Shown here piece after piece: positions 7,828-15,985 of a stretch of DNA of 28,096 nucleotides. This DNA is from a virus, in the IMG/VR virus record IMGVR_UViG_3300028920_000219, positions 1 to 28,096 of that record, one strand, 5' to 3'. The notes below the pieces were generated by a model that was given only the letters and a program-made list of their open reading frames with translations, was not told the DNA's origin and did no database searches. The position numbers and the translations under genes are program-made. Numbering within the stretch: position 1 is the stretch's first letter; each line of letters begins with the position of its first letter.

Positions 7828-8842
7828 AAACTTACGTCAACTCGTTGTGCAGGAAGAAAGTACACCGGGAACGATGGAAACAGATTTGGCGACTGCGGAT
7901 AATGTTATCCGTTTTCGCGATATCGAAATATCGCCAGCGATTGAGTTTGACGATGAAAATTCGAAATACGCAAACGGCAGCCATGCACAGGACGAAGCCA
8001 TTGCAGGCGTTAGGGTGTGCACGCTGACAGCCAGCGTGAAGGTGACTTATTCCGGCACAGCAACAACCGAGCCGCAATGGTGGAAGCTTGCAAAAATTTG
8101 TGGACTTGGCGCGATTGGATGGGATTCAGGATCAGAGGTTGCCGCAGGTTCCGCCGCTGACGGTGTCGCGCTTGTGAGTCGTGCGGCTTATGACGACACG
8201 CCATATACTTGCTGGGTTCTGGATAAAGAAATAGGATCCTCTCCGGCAACGTCAATTCTCAAATTAAAGGGATGTGTCGGGAATGGTATTTTTACCTGCG
8301 AGGGACCGGGGAAAACGGTTTATTTTAACGCCACAATTTCGGGTGTTTACAATGACCTGGTTGACGGTAGCGATATCGCGATAAATGCCGCGACTCAAAC
8401 ACAACTCGCAGAGCCTTTTATCAATTCCGCGTTTACTATCGGGGGAAAAGCCGAGAAAATAGGAAGCTGGCAACTTGATTTAGGAAATGAAGTCACGCCG
8501 ATTTATAGTCAGGCCGATGCCGGAGGGGTATTGCATTATGCAATAACAGCGCGTAGACCTACGTTTTCCTGCAATCCTTTGGCTGTTAAACAGGCTACGC
8601 GGGATTGGTTTAATGAGGTTGTGAGTCAAACCACAAGCGCAATCTCTTGTCCAATTGGCACAAATATGACCGTGAAGGGGCTTGATGCCCAGTGCATGAA
8701 TCCTTCACTTGCCGCAAGAGAGGGTCTTGTGAATTACGATCTAAATTTCCGGTTACTTCAAAACGGTACACCGGGAAGCCTGACGGATGCAGCTTTGGAT
8801 CTTGAAGATACGTTAGAATTTTTACATGGTGCGAGAACATAA
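7808..8842 (+). CDS. Major tail tube protein
   Basis: The predicted product has 344 residues. The N-terminus MGVNLNRNLRQLVVQEES followed by PGT and RFRDIEISPAIEF is the usual tube-protein opening. Long beta-rich segments follow, including VCTLTASVKVTYSG, TVYFNATISGVYNDL, KIGSWQLDLGNEV and LVNYDLNFRLLQNG. These fit the tail tube fold that polymerises around the tape measure. It is longer than minimal tube proteins, so it may carry an extra surface domain in the middle. GATGGAGGGGGTGG precedes the start. It sits between the terminator candidate and the tail chaperone pair, the expected order. Confidence 0.8.
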   Translation: MGVNLNRNLRQLVVQEESTPGTMETDLATADNVIRFRDIEISPAIEFDDENSKYANGSHAQDEAIAGVRVCTLTASVKVTYSGTATTEPQWWKLAKICGLGAIGWDSGSEVAAGSAADGVALVSRAAYDDTPYTCWVLDKEIGSSPATSILKLKGCVGNGIFTCEGPGKTVYFNATISGVYNDLVDGSDIAINAATQTQLAEPFINSAFTIGGKAEKIGSWQLDLGNEVTPIYSQADAGGVLHYAITARRPTFSCNPLAVKQATRDWFNEVVSQTTSAISCPIGTNMTVKGLDAQCMNPSLAAREGLVNYDLNFRLLQNGTPGSLTDAALDLEDTLEFLHGART

Positions 8843-8864
8843 CATTTAAAAAAGGGGGCTTAAA

Positions 8865-9518
8865 ATGGCCGCAGACAGAGACACTGTAAACGGTTGGGAA
8901 TTACCCGTTGACGGTAATATTGATTTAGGGAGTTCGAAGGATCTAAAAAAAGTAATAGATTTTTGCAGAACCGCGCGAGGTGTGATTGATACAAGCGGAC
9001 AACTTGTTCAGCGTGCGACCAATGCCGGAACGGCTGGAACTGGCGTGACTGCCGCAGAGTACGGAGACGGGCATCATCACAAGACCGTTCTTACCGTTTC
9101 AACAAATCTTGGAGCGATCGCAGGCGGCGCGGCTTTGGGTGTGGGTCATTTAGTCTACACTCTCCCGGCTGGCGCAGTGATTGTAAATGCTGCTTATATG
9201 TCCATGGCTCTTGATGAAGACGATGGAAATATCACAGCCGACACTCCAGATGTCGGATTGGGTACTACGGTTGCGAGTGGAGCAAATGCAACACTCGATG
9301 CCGTTGGGGCCGCCGCAGAGAACATATTGACCGGGCAGACTGCCGCAGATTGCAACGGAACCGCCACAGTAAAGACCGTTGCGGATCAGATTCTGGTAGT
9401 TGAAACTGGCGGAGATCATACCGTTTATTTCAATGTAGCCGACACATGGGCCGCAAGCGGTGAAAATGATTGTGCCATTGCCGGAACGATTGTTCTGGAA
9501 TGGACTTTTGTAGCTTAA
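8865..9518 (+). CDS. Structural protein of unknown role
   Basis: The predicted product has 217 residues, with AAAGGGGG before the ATG. It has no signal or membrane segment. An Ala/Gly/Thr-rich beta body carries EYGDGHHHKTVLTVS near residue 65, YTLPAGAVIVNAAYMSMAL near 105, and TVYFNVADTWAASGENDC and IVLEWTFVA at the end. From memory, similar proteins with an H-H-K-T-V-L-T strand and a Y-T-L-P-A-G-A strand occur in environmental siphovirus genomes beside tail genes, without a known function. Its own hairpin follows, and it is placed with the tube gene, so it may be an abundant structural, decoration or tail-ornament protein. Confidence 0.7.
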   Translation: MAADRDTVNGWELPVDGNIDLGSSKDLKKVIDFCRTARGVIDTSGQLVQRATNAGTAGTGVTAAEYGDGHHHKTVLTVSTNLGAIAGGAALGVGHLVYTLPAGAVIVNAAYMSMALDEDDGNITADTPDVGLGTTVASGANATLDAVGAAAENILTGQTAADCNGTATVKTVADQILVVETGGDHTVYFNVADTWAASGENDCAIAGTIVLEWTFVA

Positions 9519-9526
9519 TTTAACCG

Positions 9527-9557
9527 GGCGGGGGCGGTCTTAAAAACCGTCCTCGCC
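9527..9557 (+). terminator. Twelve-base-pair hairpin after structural gene
   Basis: GGCGGGGGCGGT (9527-9538) pairs with ACCGTCCTCGCC (9546-9557) around a CTTAAAA loop. Ten pairs are Watson-Crick and two are G-U in RNA. No T run follows (TATCAAT), so full termination is doubtful. It could attenuate transcription into the chaperone and tape measure genes, or protect the upstream mRNA. Confidence 0.6.
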
Positions 9558-9578
9558 TATCAATAAAGGACCCCGAAA

Positions 9579-10022
9579 ATGTCTGAATTGAAACTTGACG
9601 AAGAAACAAAAAAATCACTCATCGGGTTGATGCCATTTTCCCAGGAAGCAACTACAGAATTCACTCCAGAAATATTCAAAAAATTGGATATAGGCGAAGA
9701 GTTCAAGCCCGTATTTACACAAAGAAGCTTCACTCGCAAGGAAAGAAACGAAATGAGAGCCGGGGCGATGACCTTCCGTGGTTCTGATGTGTTTAAATAC
9801 GCCAGAATTTCCGTTGTGGGGTGGAGAAACCTCTACGATTTAGCCACCGGGAACGAGATAGAATTCTCAGCGGATAAAGACAAGGGCGCATCCAAGGAAT
9901 TGTTCGGATTAATATCTGACGAAATCGCGGCAGAGCTATTTAATAATGCGAGCAAAATATCCGGCTTGCTTTCTGCTGAAAAAATGGGTTTAAGATCCTC
10001 GCCGCAATCAACGCCGGAATAG
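9579..10022 (+). CDS. Tail assembly chaperone, short form (gpG-like)
   Basis: The predicted product has 147 residues. It begins MSELKLDEETKKSLIGLMPF and contains RSFTRKERNEMRAGAM followed by KYARISVVGWRNLYDLATG, then a helical end. Small acidic proteins between the tube and tape measure genes are the tail assembly chaperones of siphoviruses; the lambda equivalent is gpG. AAAGGACC precedes the start. A GGGTTTA slippery site close to the end of the gene and an open -1 frame beyond it strengthen this identification, because chaperones are commonly made as a short and a frameshifted long form. Confidence 0.8.
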   Translation: MSELKLDEETKKSLIGLMPFSQEATTEFTPEIFKKLDIGEEFKPVFTQRSFTRKERNEMRAGAMTFRGSDVFKYARISVVGWRNLYDLATGNEIEFSADKDKGASKELFGLISDEIAAELFNNASKISGLLSAEKMGLRSSPQSTPE

Positions 10023-10363
10023 TAGAGGCGACTTGCAACAACTGTTTTGAGCGTTCTCAGAGTGGAGAAACAGACTTTGAGTGTGAAAATCCAAAGCAGG
10101 TTGTGGTTGAGGAAAGCGAAGACCTGACATTTTACAATTGCCCAAGTCTTTTTGTACCTGTAAATATTGTTATTTGGTTCGAAAAATACTGTTACGAGAA
10201 AGAATTTGGTACTAATATTAAATATGAGGACAGGTCGAACAGGTTTATCGAGGCAATGCAACAATACAGGGTTTTTGAAAGTGAGTGCGCAGACCAAAAA
10301 CGGCCCCAAAAAATAGACGGAATAACAAAGGTAAGGCAATCATGGCAGAAGAGATCGTCGTAA
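9579..10363 (+). CDS. Tail assembly chaperone, frameshifted long form (gpGT-like)
   Basis: This is a predicted fusion of 261 residues, join(9579..9992, 9992..10363). The zero frame is read through codon 138 (TTA), then a -1 slip on GGGTTTA continues at AAG 9992. The -1 frame has no stop from 9980 to 10361, and the only start candidate in it is a GTG at 10103 without a good binding site, so fusion is a better explanation than a separate gene. The extension has a Cys cluster (TCNNCFERSQSGETDFEC and FYNCPS) and a helical region (NIVIWFEKYCYEKEFG). It ends 22 bases inside the tape measure gene. By analogy to lambda GT it should bridge tube subunits and tape measure during tail assembly. Confidence 0.72.
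9986..9992 (+). promoter_or_regulatory. Programmed -1 ribosomal frameshift site GGGTTTA
   Basis: The heptamer G GGT TTA fits the X XXY YYZ rule in the chaperone frame: GGT-TTA can re-pair as GGG-TTT. Six bases downstream, TCGCC (9999-10003) can pair with GGCGA (10027-10031), a possible but weak stimulatory stem with a long loop. The -1 frame is open for more than 120 codons afterward. Confidence 0.75.
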
Positions 10364-12114
10364 AACTAAAACTTGATTCTGATGTTCAGCAAAAAATGAC
10401 CAAGGCATCAGCTGCGGTTAAAACAGGCGCTAACAAAATGAAGTCAAGCACAGAGAACGCGGCAAGCGGTTTCCGTCAATTGGCCACGGCTGCGGCTGCT
10501 TTCTTTGGTGCGAGGGCGTTAATCGGATTTATGAAAGAATCCGTGAGGCTGGCAGATATCCAGGCAAAATCTGAGGCGGCGCTTACAACCGCATTGGGCA
10601 AGCATTCAAAGGCTCTGCTGAATCAGGCTTCCGCGCTTCAGAAGGTTACTTTGTTCGGTGATGAGGAAACAATCGCAGCCCAAGCGAGGCTCGCTGCGTT
10701 TGTCAAAGAGGAAGACCAATTAATGAAGTTGACACCTCTTGTTCAGGATTTTGCAACGGCCAAAGGAATGGACCTTGCCGGGGCGGCTGAATTGGTCGGT
10801 AAAACTTTGGGAAGTTCTACAAATGCATTGACAAGATACGGCGTTGAGGTAGAGGGGGCAGTCGGAACAAACGAGAGATTGAACGATGTTCTCGAAGGGC
10901 TACAGAGACAGGTCGGAGGCGCAGCATCGGCAGCCGCAGAGGCCGGAGCCGGGCCAATCAAACAATTTCAAAATTCAATGGGGGATGCAAGGGAAGAGAT
11001 CGGAGCCGCATTAATTCCGGCGCTTAACGATCTTATTCAAAATGTCGGCGATTTCAGTGGAGCCGCAAGGGTCGTTGGGCAGTCTATCGGTTTTGTGATC
11101 TCCGGCATGGTGGGCGTATTTAAAACAGCCGTCACAGGGATTCAGCAAATGGTGTCGTGGATTTCTACCGGATTGGGGACGGTGATGTCCTACATTCCAG
11201 GGCTTAAGGTAGCCGGGGAGGCGTTAAAGGAATTTGGGAAAATAGCAGACGAGACAGCAAAAAAGACAGCCGAAGGTGCTTTGGCTGCTTTCGGTGCTGC
11301 GGGTCGGGCTTTTGAAAATACAGATACAGAGTCACCGATCAAAAAGTCCGTTGATTCTATTAAGGAATTAATACCGGCAGTCGAGGGTTTAACCGATGCA
11401 GACGCGGCCTGGATAGATCAGCAATGGGAAAAGAACGAAATAATAGGCAAAAACCTGAAAGACGAGATTGAGGGACTGGATCTTAAGATTAATAAAACCA
11501 AAGAGGCCATGGCGCAGATTGACGAAGAAAACGAGAAAATGAAAGCGCAGAACGCGCTTAGATTGCAAATGGCCGGGAATGCCGCTGGAATTATCAAAAA
11601 TCTTGCCTCAATCAACAAAAGCGCATCAAAAGAGAATTTTGCAGTTTACAAGGCCGCCGCTTATGCCGAAGCGGTGATCTCAACGGCTGGAAATGTTATA
11701 AAAGCATTGGGACAGCCGCCTTTTCCTGGCACGAATCTTTTAGCTGCGGGATTGGCTGGAGCTTTGGGGGCAACACAGCTTGCAGCGATTACGGCAGAAC
11801 AAGGCCCGAAATTCGCAAGGGGTGGTATTGTGCCGGGGTCGGATGTTTCCGGGGATCAGGTTTTAGCGAGGGTAAACTCCGGGGAGATGATATTGAACCA
11901 GAGACAACAGGCCAATTTGTTCAGCATGGCAAACGGTGGCGGCGGGGGCCGGTCTTCGATCAATGTTGGAGGCGACACGATTATAATTAACGGCAACGCG
12001 GACGAGTCAACGGTTGCGGCGATACAAATAACGCGAGAAAATCAATTGAACGATTTGCGCGAGATGATGATCGAGCTGGGTTCGGCGGGGCAAATGCCCG
12101 GAGTTAATGCGTAG
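10342..12114 (+). CDS. Tape measure protein
   Basis: The predicted product has 590 residues. I place the start at the ATG 10342 (MAEEIVVKLKLDSDVQQK); the frame is open upstream, but that stretch is the end of the frameshifted chaperone. The N-terminal 70 residues are helical (AAVKTGANKMKSSTENAASG). A TP901-type core follows (LADIQAKSEAALTTALG, LFGDEETIAAQARLAAF, DLAGAAELVGKTLGSS). Hydrophobic helices lie near 245-295 (QSIGFVISGMVGVFKTAV). A coiled-coil segment covers about 380-415. The end carries FARGGIVPGSDVSGDQVLARVNSGEMILN, typical of tape measure C-termini. At about 0.15 nm per residue the protein implies a tail of roughly 80-90 nm. It sets tail length and probably helps DNA entry. Confidence 0.92.
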   Translation: MAEEIVVKLKLDSDVQQKMTKASAAVKTGANKMKSSTENAASGFRQLATAAAAFFGARALIGFMKESVRLADIQAKSEAALTTALGKHSKALLNQASALQKVTLFGDEETIAAQARLAAFVKEEDQLMKLTPLVQDFATAKGMDLAGAAELVGKTLGSSTNALTRYGVEVEGAVGTNERLNDVLEGLQRQVGGAASAAAEAGAGPIKQFQNSMGDAREEIGAALIPALNDLIQNVGDFSGAARVVGQSIGFVISGMVGVFKTAVTGIQQMVSWISTGLGTVMSYIPGLKVAGEALKEFGKIADETAKKTAEGALAAFGAAGRAFENTDTESPIKKSVDSIKELIPAVEGLTDADAAWIDQQWEKNEIIGKNLKDEIEGLDLKINKTKEAMAQIDEENEKMKAQNALRLQMAGNAAGIIKNLASINKSASKENFAVYKAAAYAEAVISTAGNVIKALGQPPFPGTNLLAAGLAGALGATQLAAITAEQGPKFARGGIVPGSDVSGDQVLARVNSGEMILNQRQQANLFSMANGGGGGRSSINVGGDTIIINGNADESTVAAIQITRENQLNDLREMMIELGSAGQMPGVNA

Positions 12115-12156
12115 CGGAAGCCTCGAGCTTTCTTAAACGGTTAAGAGGACAATCAG

Positions 12157-12927
12157 ATGGACGTTTCAGGATCAGGAATTACGCCGTTCTCAGCAAGAAT
12201 CAGGGACGGGTTCAGGCCACAGACAAAACTCGCGTTTAAATGGAGGCAATTGTCGAGCGGTAATTGGTCCGGGCTTGATCGTGGGAGTTCGTCAGATATT
12301 TATGAGGCTTCTTTTTCCATGCGTAGGACTGAATCGGAGATAAACACTTTCATTGATGAAGTTGAAGCCAACCGCGCAGCCGGGTCAAATGTCATAACTT
12401 TGGGCGGGTTTTTAGCTACCGAGTATATTTTCGGTGTAAATGTGGACCATTCCGGAAGTATAACGGCGACTATTCTGGATGTTTCCGATAGAATGCAGCA
12501 TTCCTGGAAGGGTTGGGGGGTCAATGTTAGGGTGCGGGCGACTTCAGTATCATTTACAGGATCCAGTAGTTTGCCGACTTTGGCATATTGCGAGCATGGC
12601 GTGAAAGCGAGTTCAGATCGTAACATTAATAAATTTGATACATATACCGGGACTTATGCTTATCAGGACCATGATTCAGATTCAGGGGTTTTTGAGGGTG
12701 TTTTTACCCTCACAACGGCGAATATGATATTATTAAGAAACTATATAAAAAACCAGAGGACCGGGGATTTTGCCATTGCGGATACTTTCGGGGTCGATTA
12801 TCCGTTTGGCCCCCGGTCTTCTAATTCCTACCCATTCACCACTAAGTTGATAGGGTGGGAGGATTTAGGCCACTGGGGCGTGAAATGGCACAAAATAAGG
12901 CTTAGATTCGCGGAGGTTGTTAGCTGA
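12157..12927 (+). CDS. Distal tail protein candidate with duplicated domain
   Basis: The predicted product has 256 residues, directly after the tape measure gene, where the distal tail (Dit-like) or lambda M/L-type proteins lie. It is made of two similar halves. The first (about 40-125) runs IYEASFSMRRTESEINTFID then IFGVNVDHSG and WKGWGVNVRVRA. The second (about 165-255) runs VFEGVFTLTTANMILLRNYIK then YPFGPRSSNSY and HWGVKWHKIRLRFAE. Both have a strand, a helix, an F-G turn and a terminal W-G-V strand. This looks like an internal duplication. It probably forms the ring connecting tube to tip. Its stop overlaps the next start (TGATG). The name is from position. Confidence 0.62.
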   Translation: MDVSGSGITPFSARIRDGFRPQTKLAFKWRQLSSGNWSGLDRGSSSDIYEASFSMRRTESEINTFIDEVEANRAAGSNVITLGGFLATEYIFGVNVDHSGSITATILDVSDRMQHSWKGWGVNVRVRATSVSFTGSSSLPTLAYCEHGVKASSDRNINKFDTYTGTYAYQDHDSDSGVFEGVFTLTTANMILLRNYIKNQRTGDFAIADTFGVDYPFGPRSSNSYPFTTKLIGWEDLGHWGVKWHKIRLRFAEVVS

Positions 12928-15900
12928 TGTCAGAGAATCACTATGCAGTTGAGGTACAGACCGGCGGGACTTATGACGATTCAGCCGTAGGGATGACCAC
13001 AGGATATATGAGGTTTGTTACCGATAGGCCCGACTATGACGGCACAGAGACAGGCGACAGCCTTATTCCTACGGGCGAACATTCATTGATTAAAATAAAT
13101 CTCAGTGGAGCCGAGACAATAGGGGTTGCATTCCAAAGCGGCCAATTGTACACGGCTTCAAATGGTGGCTTTAAGTCTGCGAATACTGTTTTGCCTATTG
13201 GCAGCAGGTTTACTGTTTTGGATGCGTCCGATTTTACAGGGGGCGAGCTTGCGACTGCAAAAGGTTCTGCACCGGCAGAGGGAGATTTGTTTGAGGTGTC
13301 GGAAAATGAAAGCGGCAGCGAGGCGGTGACTTATGCGGGAAAAAATGTTTGGTACGAAGATTTTATCACAAAAAAAGGGATGTCAAACCCCAGTCGTAGA
13401 GTTGATCTTGAAGGCACAGGAGATTACGGAACGCTTTCGGGATTCAATTTCCAGATCGACAACTCATATATCACTGGAACGGGCGCGCCTATTTGGAGGA
13501 CGTTAAACTCAAATGACGTATATTTGAACGCCAAAATTGTACGGGTTTATTCTGTAATTGGTGATTCATTTTATCAAATATGGACGGGAGTTATTGACAA
13601 TAATCCGATGAATGAAACGGATTTAAAATTCGTATGCAAGAGCAATTTCAAGCAGGTGCATAATAATTTCCCGCCGAACGTGTTCAACGATGTGGATTAT
13701 CCTAATAGCATAGATTCGGTGAACGACGAGGCAGTCCCGGTATGTATCGGAGATGTGGAGTATGCCAGTATTAAAAATGTGTCAGGAGATCCGGCATGGA
13801 TTACTCTTGTCTCGCAGGATTTCGGGGATTTTGACATTGCCCAGGCGACCGCTTACAGTGTTTCCGCTTCCGGGACATCTATAACGCTTGCAACCGAAGG
13901 CGTTAGCTTTTCGGCTGATGAATTAATAGGGAATCAGATATTTATTGGTAGCGGTAAGGATGTAGAGGATACCGACAGGGGTTATCTAATTATTGACAAT
14001 GCCGCGACAAGTGGCGGCACACCGGCCACAACTCAAATTACAGTCGCGGAGCCAATAGAGGATTTTTCTGCGGCGACTTATGGGTATAGCGGAAGCGCGG
14101 ACGAAGACGATAAATGGCAGTTTAAAATAGCGGATATTTCCACTACTGGTGTTGTGAGTAATCAGAAAATAGGCTCTTTTAAAACAGATTCAAGCGGGGT
14201 TGTTCAGCTTTGGAGTTATTCGTCAGAGGACAGGGAATATGTCGATGTTAAATATGCAACGGAAAGTGTTGACGTTGAGGATTCGGACTACAACAACACG
14301 GCCACGGTCGATGCTATCTCTACAAATATTTCAAAAGACGGAAATATAGCGTACAGAATCCCGATTGGTGTAAGTGTTAATTCAATTGTCGGAACCGGGA
14401 ACGCTCCTGTAATAAGCAACCCGATTACAAATGTTACTGATTTCGACAGGACAGCAGTTGTTGAGGCAAGGCGCACGGCTTTGGGTGGTGAGAGTTCTAT
14501 TTCTCTTGAGATCGACTTCGATATTAGTTTTGGGAAAAATGAACTTGACTTTGATGAATTATATTTTGGTATAGACCTTGAGGACGCAACAGCCCCGGCC
14601 ATTGACTCGATAATGGTCATCCAACTAAGATTTTACAATCAATATAATGCTGTTACCCACAGTCAATCTTTTATAACTTCCGGGGCACATACGAATTGGG
14701 GTTCTTTCAACTTCCTTCCTGATGATTATTATCGAAACGCGGGGAGTTCAAATTTAGGAGGCGAGGATAGCGATTTCGGTGGTTCAATTGCAGGTCTTGG
14801 AGAAAACAGAACAAATCTGTTAATTGATAGCGCAATATATAACGGTATAAAGTCGGGATCATTGCAAAAAAGAGTAGTGATGCAAGTTTCCTTAACTTAC
14901 GGGTCTTCGCCAGGTATCGGCGATATTTTGGGCGTTGATATTAAACAGATCGGAATACATGGATATAAGGCGATAGATATAACGAATACAACGCTATATA
15001 CAAGGGTTTCCGGAGAGCTGCTATCTGATGGAGTGACGGAATCGAACACGGTTTACAATGCTTTCCGGTTGATGCTTGAGGATTACAACGGGCTTGGGAG
15101 TCATCAAATTGATTATGGGAATCTCGCAGCTACCAGGGCGAGCGATTGGTATGTGGGCAGGCAGATAGCAGACAAAAAGAATCTTGCTTTTTACCTCAAA
15201 GAGCTTGCTCAGAATTCATTCGTTGCAATATTCCAGGACAGAGTAGGGAAGATCCATTTAAATGCTTGGCGCTCTGACTCATCCACGGCCCACACTCACG
15301 ACGATACAACCGTTGTAAGGGATTCGATATCTGACTGGAAGCTTACCGGAATAGATAGGGTCTTCAATAATTTCCTGTTTTTATTCTCCCCGAATCCGGC
15401 AGAGGATAAATATTTCAGTCAATACAGCATAAAAGATGTTGACGATGACAGCGCGGTAAGCGGGATGGACTGGTTGCTACAGCCATTGTGGTATGTTTCT
15501 AATGCGTGTTATAAAATTTACAACATTATTAAAGAATTCAGAATGGAACTACCATGGTTTTCAGATAGAAATCGGTGGTATAATTCCGATGACACAGGCA
15601 AGGACGGGCTTGGAATAGATAGTAGCCATTATAGATTTTGCGCTCAGGCTGTTTTCTGGCTGACCAGGCAAAAAAGGCGCGTAAAATACAGGCTACCGCT
15701 TGACTCGACAAATGTCTCGATTGAATTAACGGATCCCGTTGAATTTCGCGACAGAGTATATACCAATTCGGCCATTGACTCGGCATATTTACAAGGTAAT
15801 ATTGAGTATATAGAGTATGATTTAGAGCGCGACCAGATTGTCGTGCAATCAATTTTAGAGCCAAACGATACAATAGGCGAGGATTATGGGGATATCATAG

Positions 15901-15977
15901 AAACCGGAAGCGCAAGCGATACAATCACCGAATCCGGCAGCCAACCCGATACCATTACAGAGGTTGGAATTACTTAG
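12927..15977 (+). CDS. Tail tip / hub protein
   Basis: The predicted product has 1016 residues, overlapping the preceding stop codon. It is a large beta-rich tail tip protein in the position of a baseplate hub or lambda J-type protein. N-terminal strands (SLIKINLSGAETIGVAFQ) and NAKIVRVYSVIGDSFYQIWTG with NNP near 205-225 resemble hub beta domains. About 335-385 holds a small inserted beta module with SGGTPATTQITVAEP. The region about 705-860 (FRLMLEDYNGLGSHQIDYG, WYVGRQIADKKNLAFYLKEL, FQDRVGKIHLNAW) is similar in style to tail proteins that bind fibres. LTDPVEFRDRVYTNSAI and YLQGNIEYIEYDLERDQI close the fold, and the end has short repeats (DTITESG). No lytic catalytic motif was recognised. 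Confidence 0.75.
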   Translation: MSENHYAVEVQTGGTYDDSAVGMTTGYMRFVTDRPDYDGTETGDSLIPTGEHSLIKINLSGAETIGVAFQSGQLYTASNGGFKSANTVLPIGSRFTVLDASDFTGGELATAKGSAPAEGDLFEVSENESGSEAVTYAGKNVWYEDFITKKGMSNPSRRVDLEGTGDYGTLSGFNFQIDNSYITGTGAPIWRTLNSNDVYLNAKIVRVYSVIGDSFYQIWTGVIDNNPMNETDLKFVCKSNFKQVHNNFPPNVFNDVDYPNSIDSVNDEAVPVCIGDVEYASIKNVSGDPAWITLVSQDFGDFDIAQATAYSVSASGTSITLATEGVSFSADELIGNQIFIGSGKDVEDTDRGYLIIDNAATSGGTPATTQITVAEPIEDFSAATYGYSGSADEDDKWQFKIADISTTGVVSNQKIGSFKTDSSGVVQLWSYSSEDREYVDVKYATESVDVEDSDYNNTATVDAISTNISKDGNIAYRIPIGVSVNSIVGTGNAPVISNPITNVTDFDRTAVVEARRTALGGESSISLEIDFDISFGKNELDFDELYFGIDLEDATAPAIDSIMVIQLRFYNQYNAVTHSQSFITSGAHTNWGSFNFLPDDYYRNAGSSNLGGEDSDFGGSIAGLGENRTNLLIDSAIYNGIKSGSLQKRVVMQVSLTYGSSPGIGDILGVDIKQIGIHGYKAIDITNTTLYTRVSGELLSDGVTESNTVYNAFRLMLEDYNGLGSHQIDYGNLAATRASDWYVGRQIADKKNLAFYLKELAQNSFVAIFQDRVGKIHLNAWRSDSSTAHTHDDTTVVRDSISDWKLTGIDRVFNNFLFLFSPNPAEDKYFSQYSIKDVDDDSAVSGMDWLLQPLWYVSNACYKIYNIIKEFRMELPWFSDRNRWYNSDDTGKDGLGIDSSHYRFCAQAVFWLTRQKRRVKYRLPLDSTNVSIELTDPVEFRDRVYTNSAIDSAYLQGNIEYIEYDLERDQIVVQSILEPNDTIGEDYGDIIETGSASDTITESGSQPDTITEVGIT

Positions 15978-15985
15978 GGGGAATT

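Noticed and set aside
9833-10339. Antisense open frame of 168 codons over the chaperone region
   Set aside because: It lies opposite the well-supported chaperone and its frameshift extension, has no plausible domain, and no minus-strand gene is supported anywhere in the window.
10285-10341. Upstream extension of the tape measure frame
   Set aside because: The DNA is the end of the frameshifted chaperone; MAEEIVVKL at 10342 is the natural start with GTAAGG before it.
10103-10363. Separate GTG-start gene downstream of the tail chaperone
   Set aside because: The open frame extends far upstream to the GGGTTTA site and the GTG lacks a good ribosome binding site; better explained as the frameshift extension.
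12132-12145. CTTAA-ACGG-TTAAG hairpin between tape measure and distal tail genes
   Set aside because: Only five weak base pairs overlapping the next gene's ribosome binding region; not enough for a terminator call.
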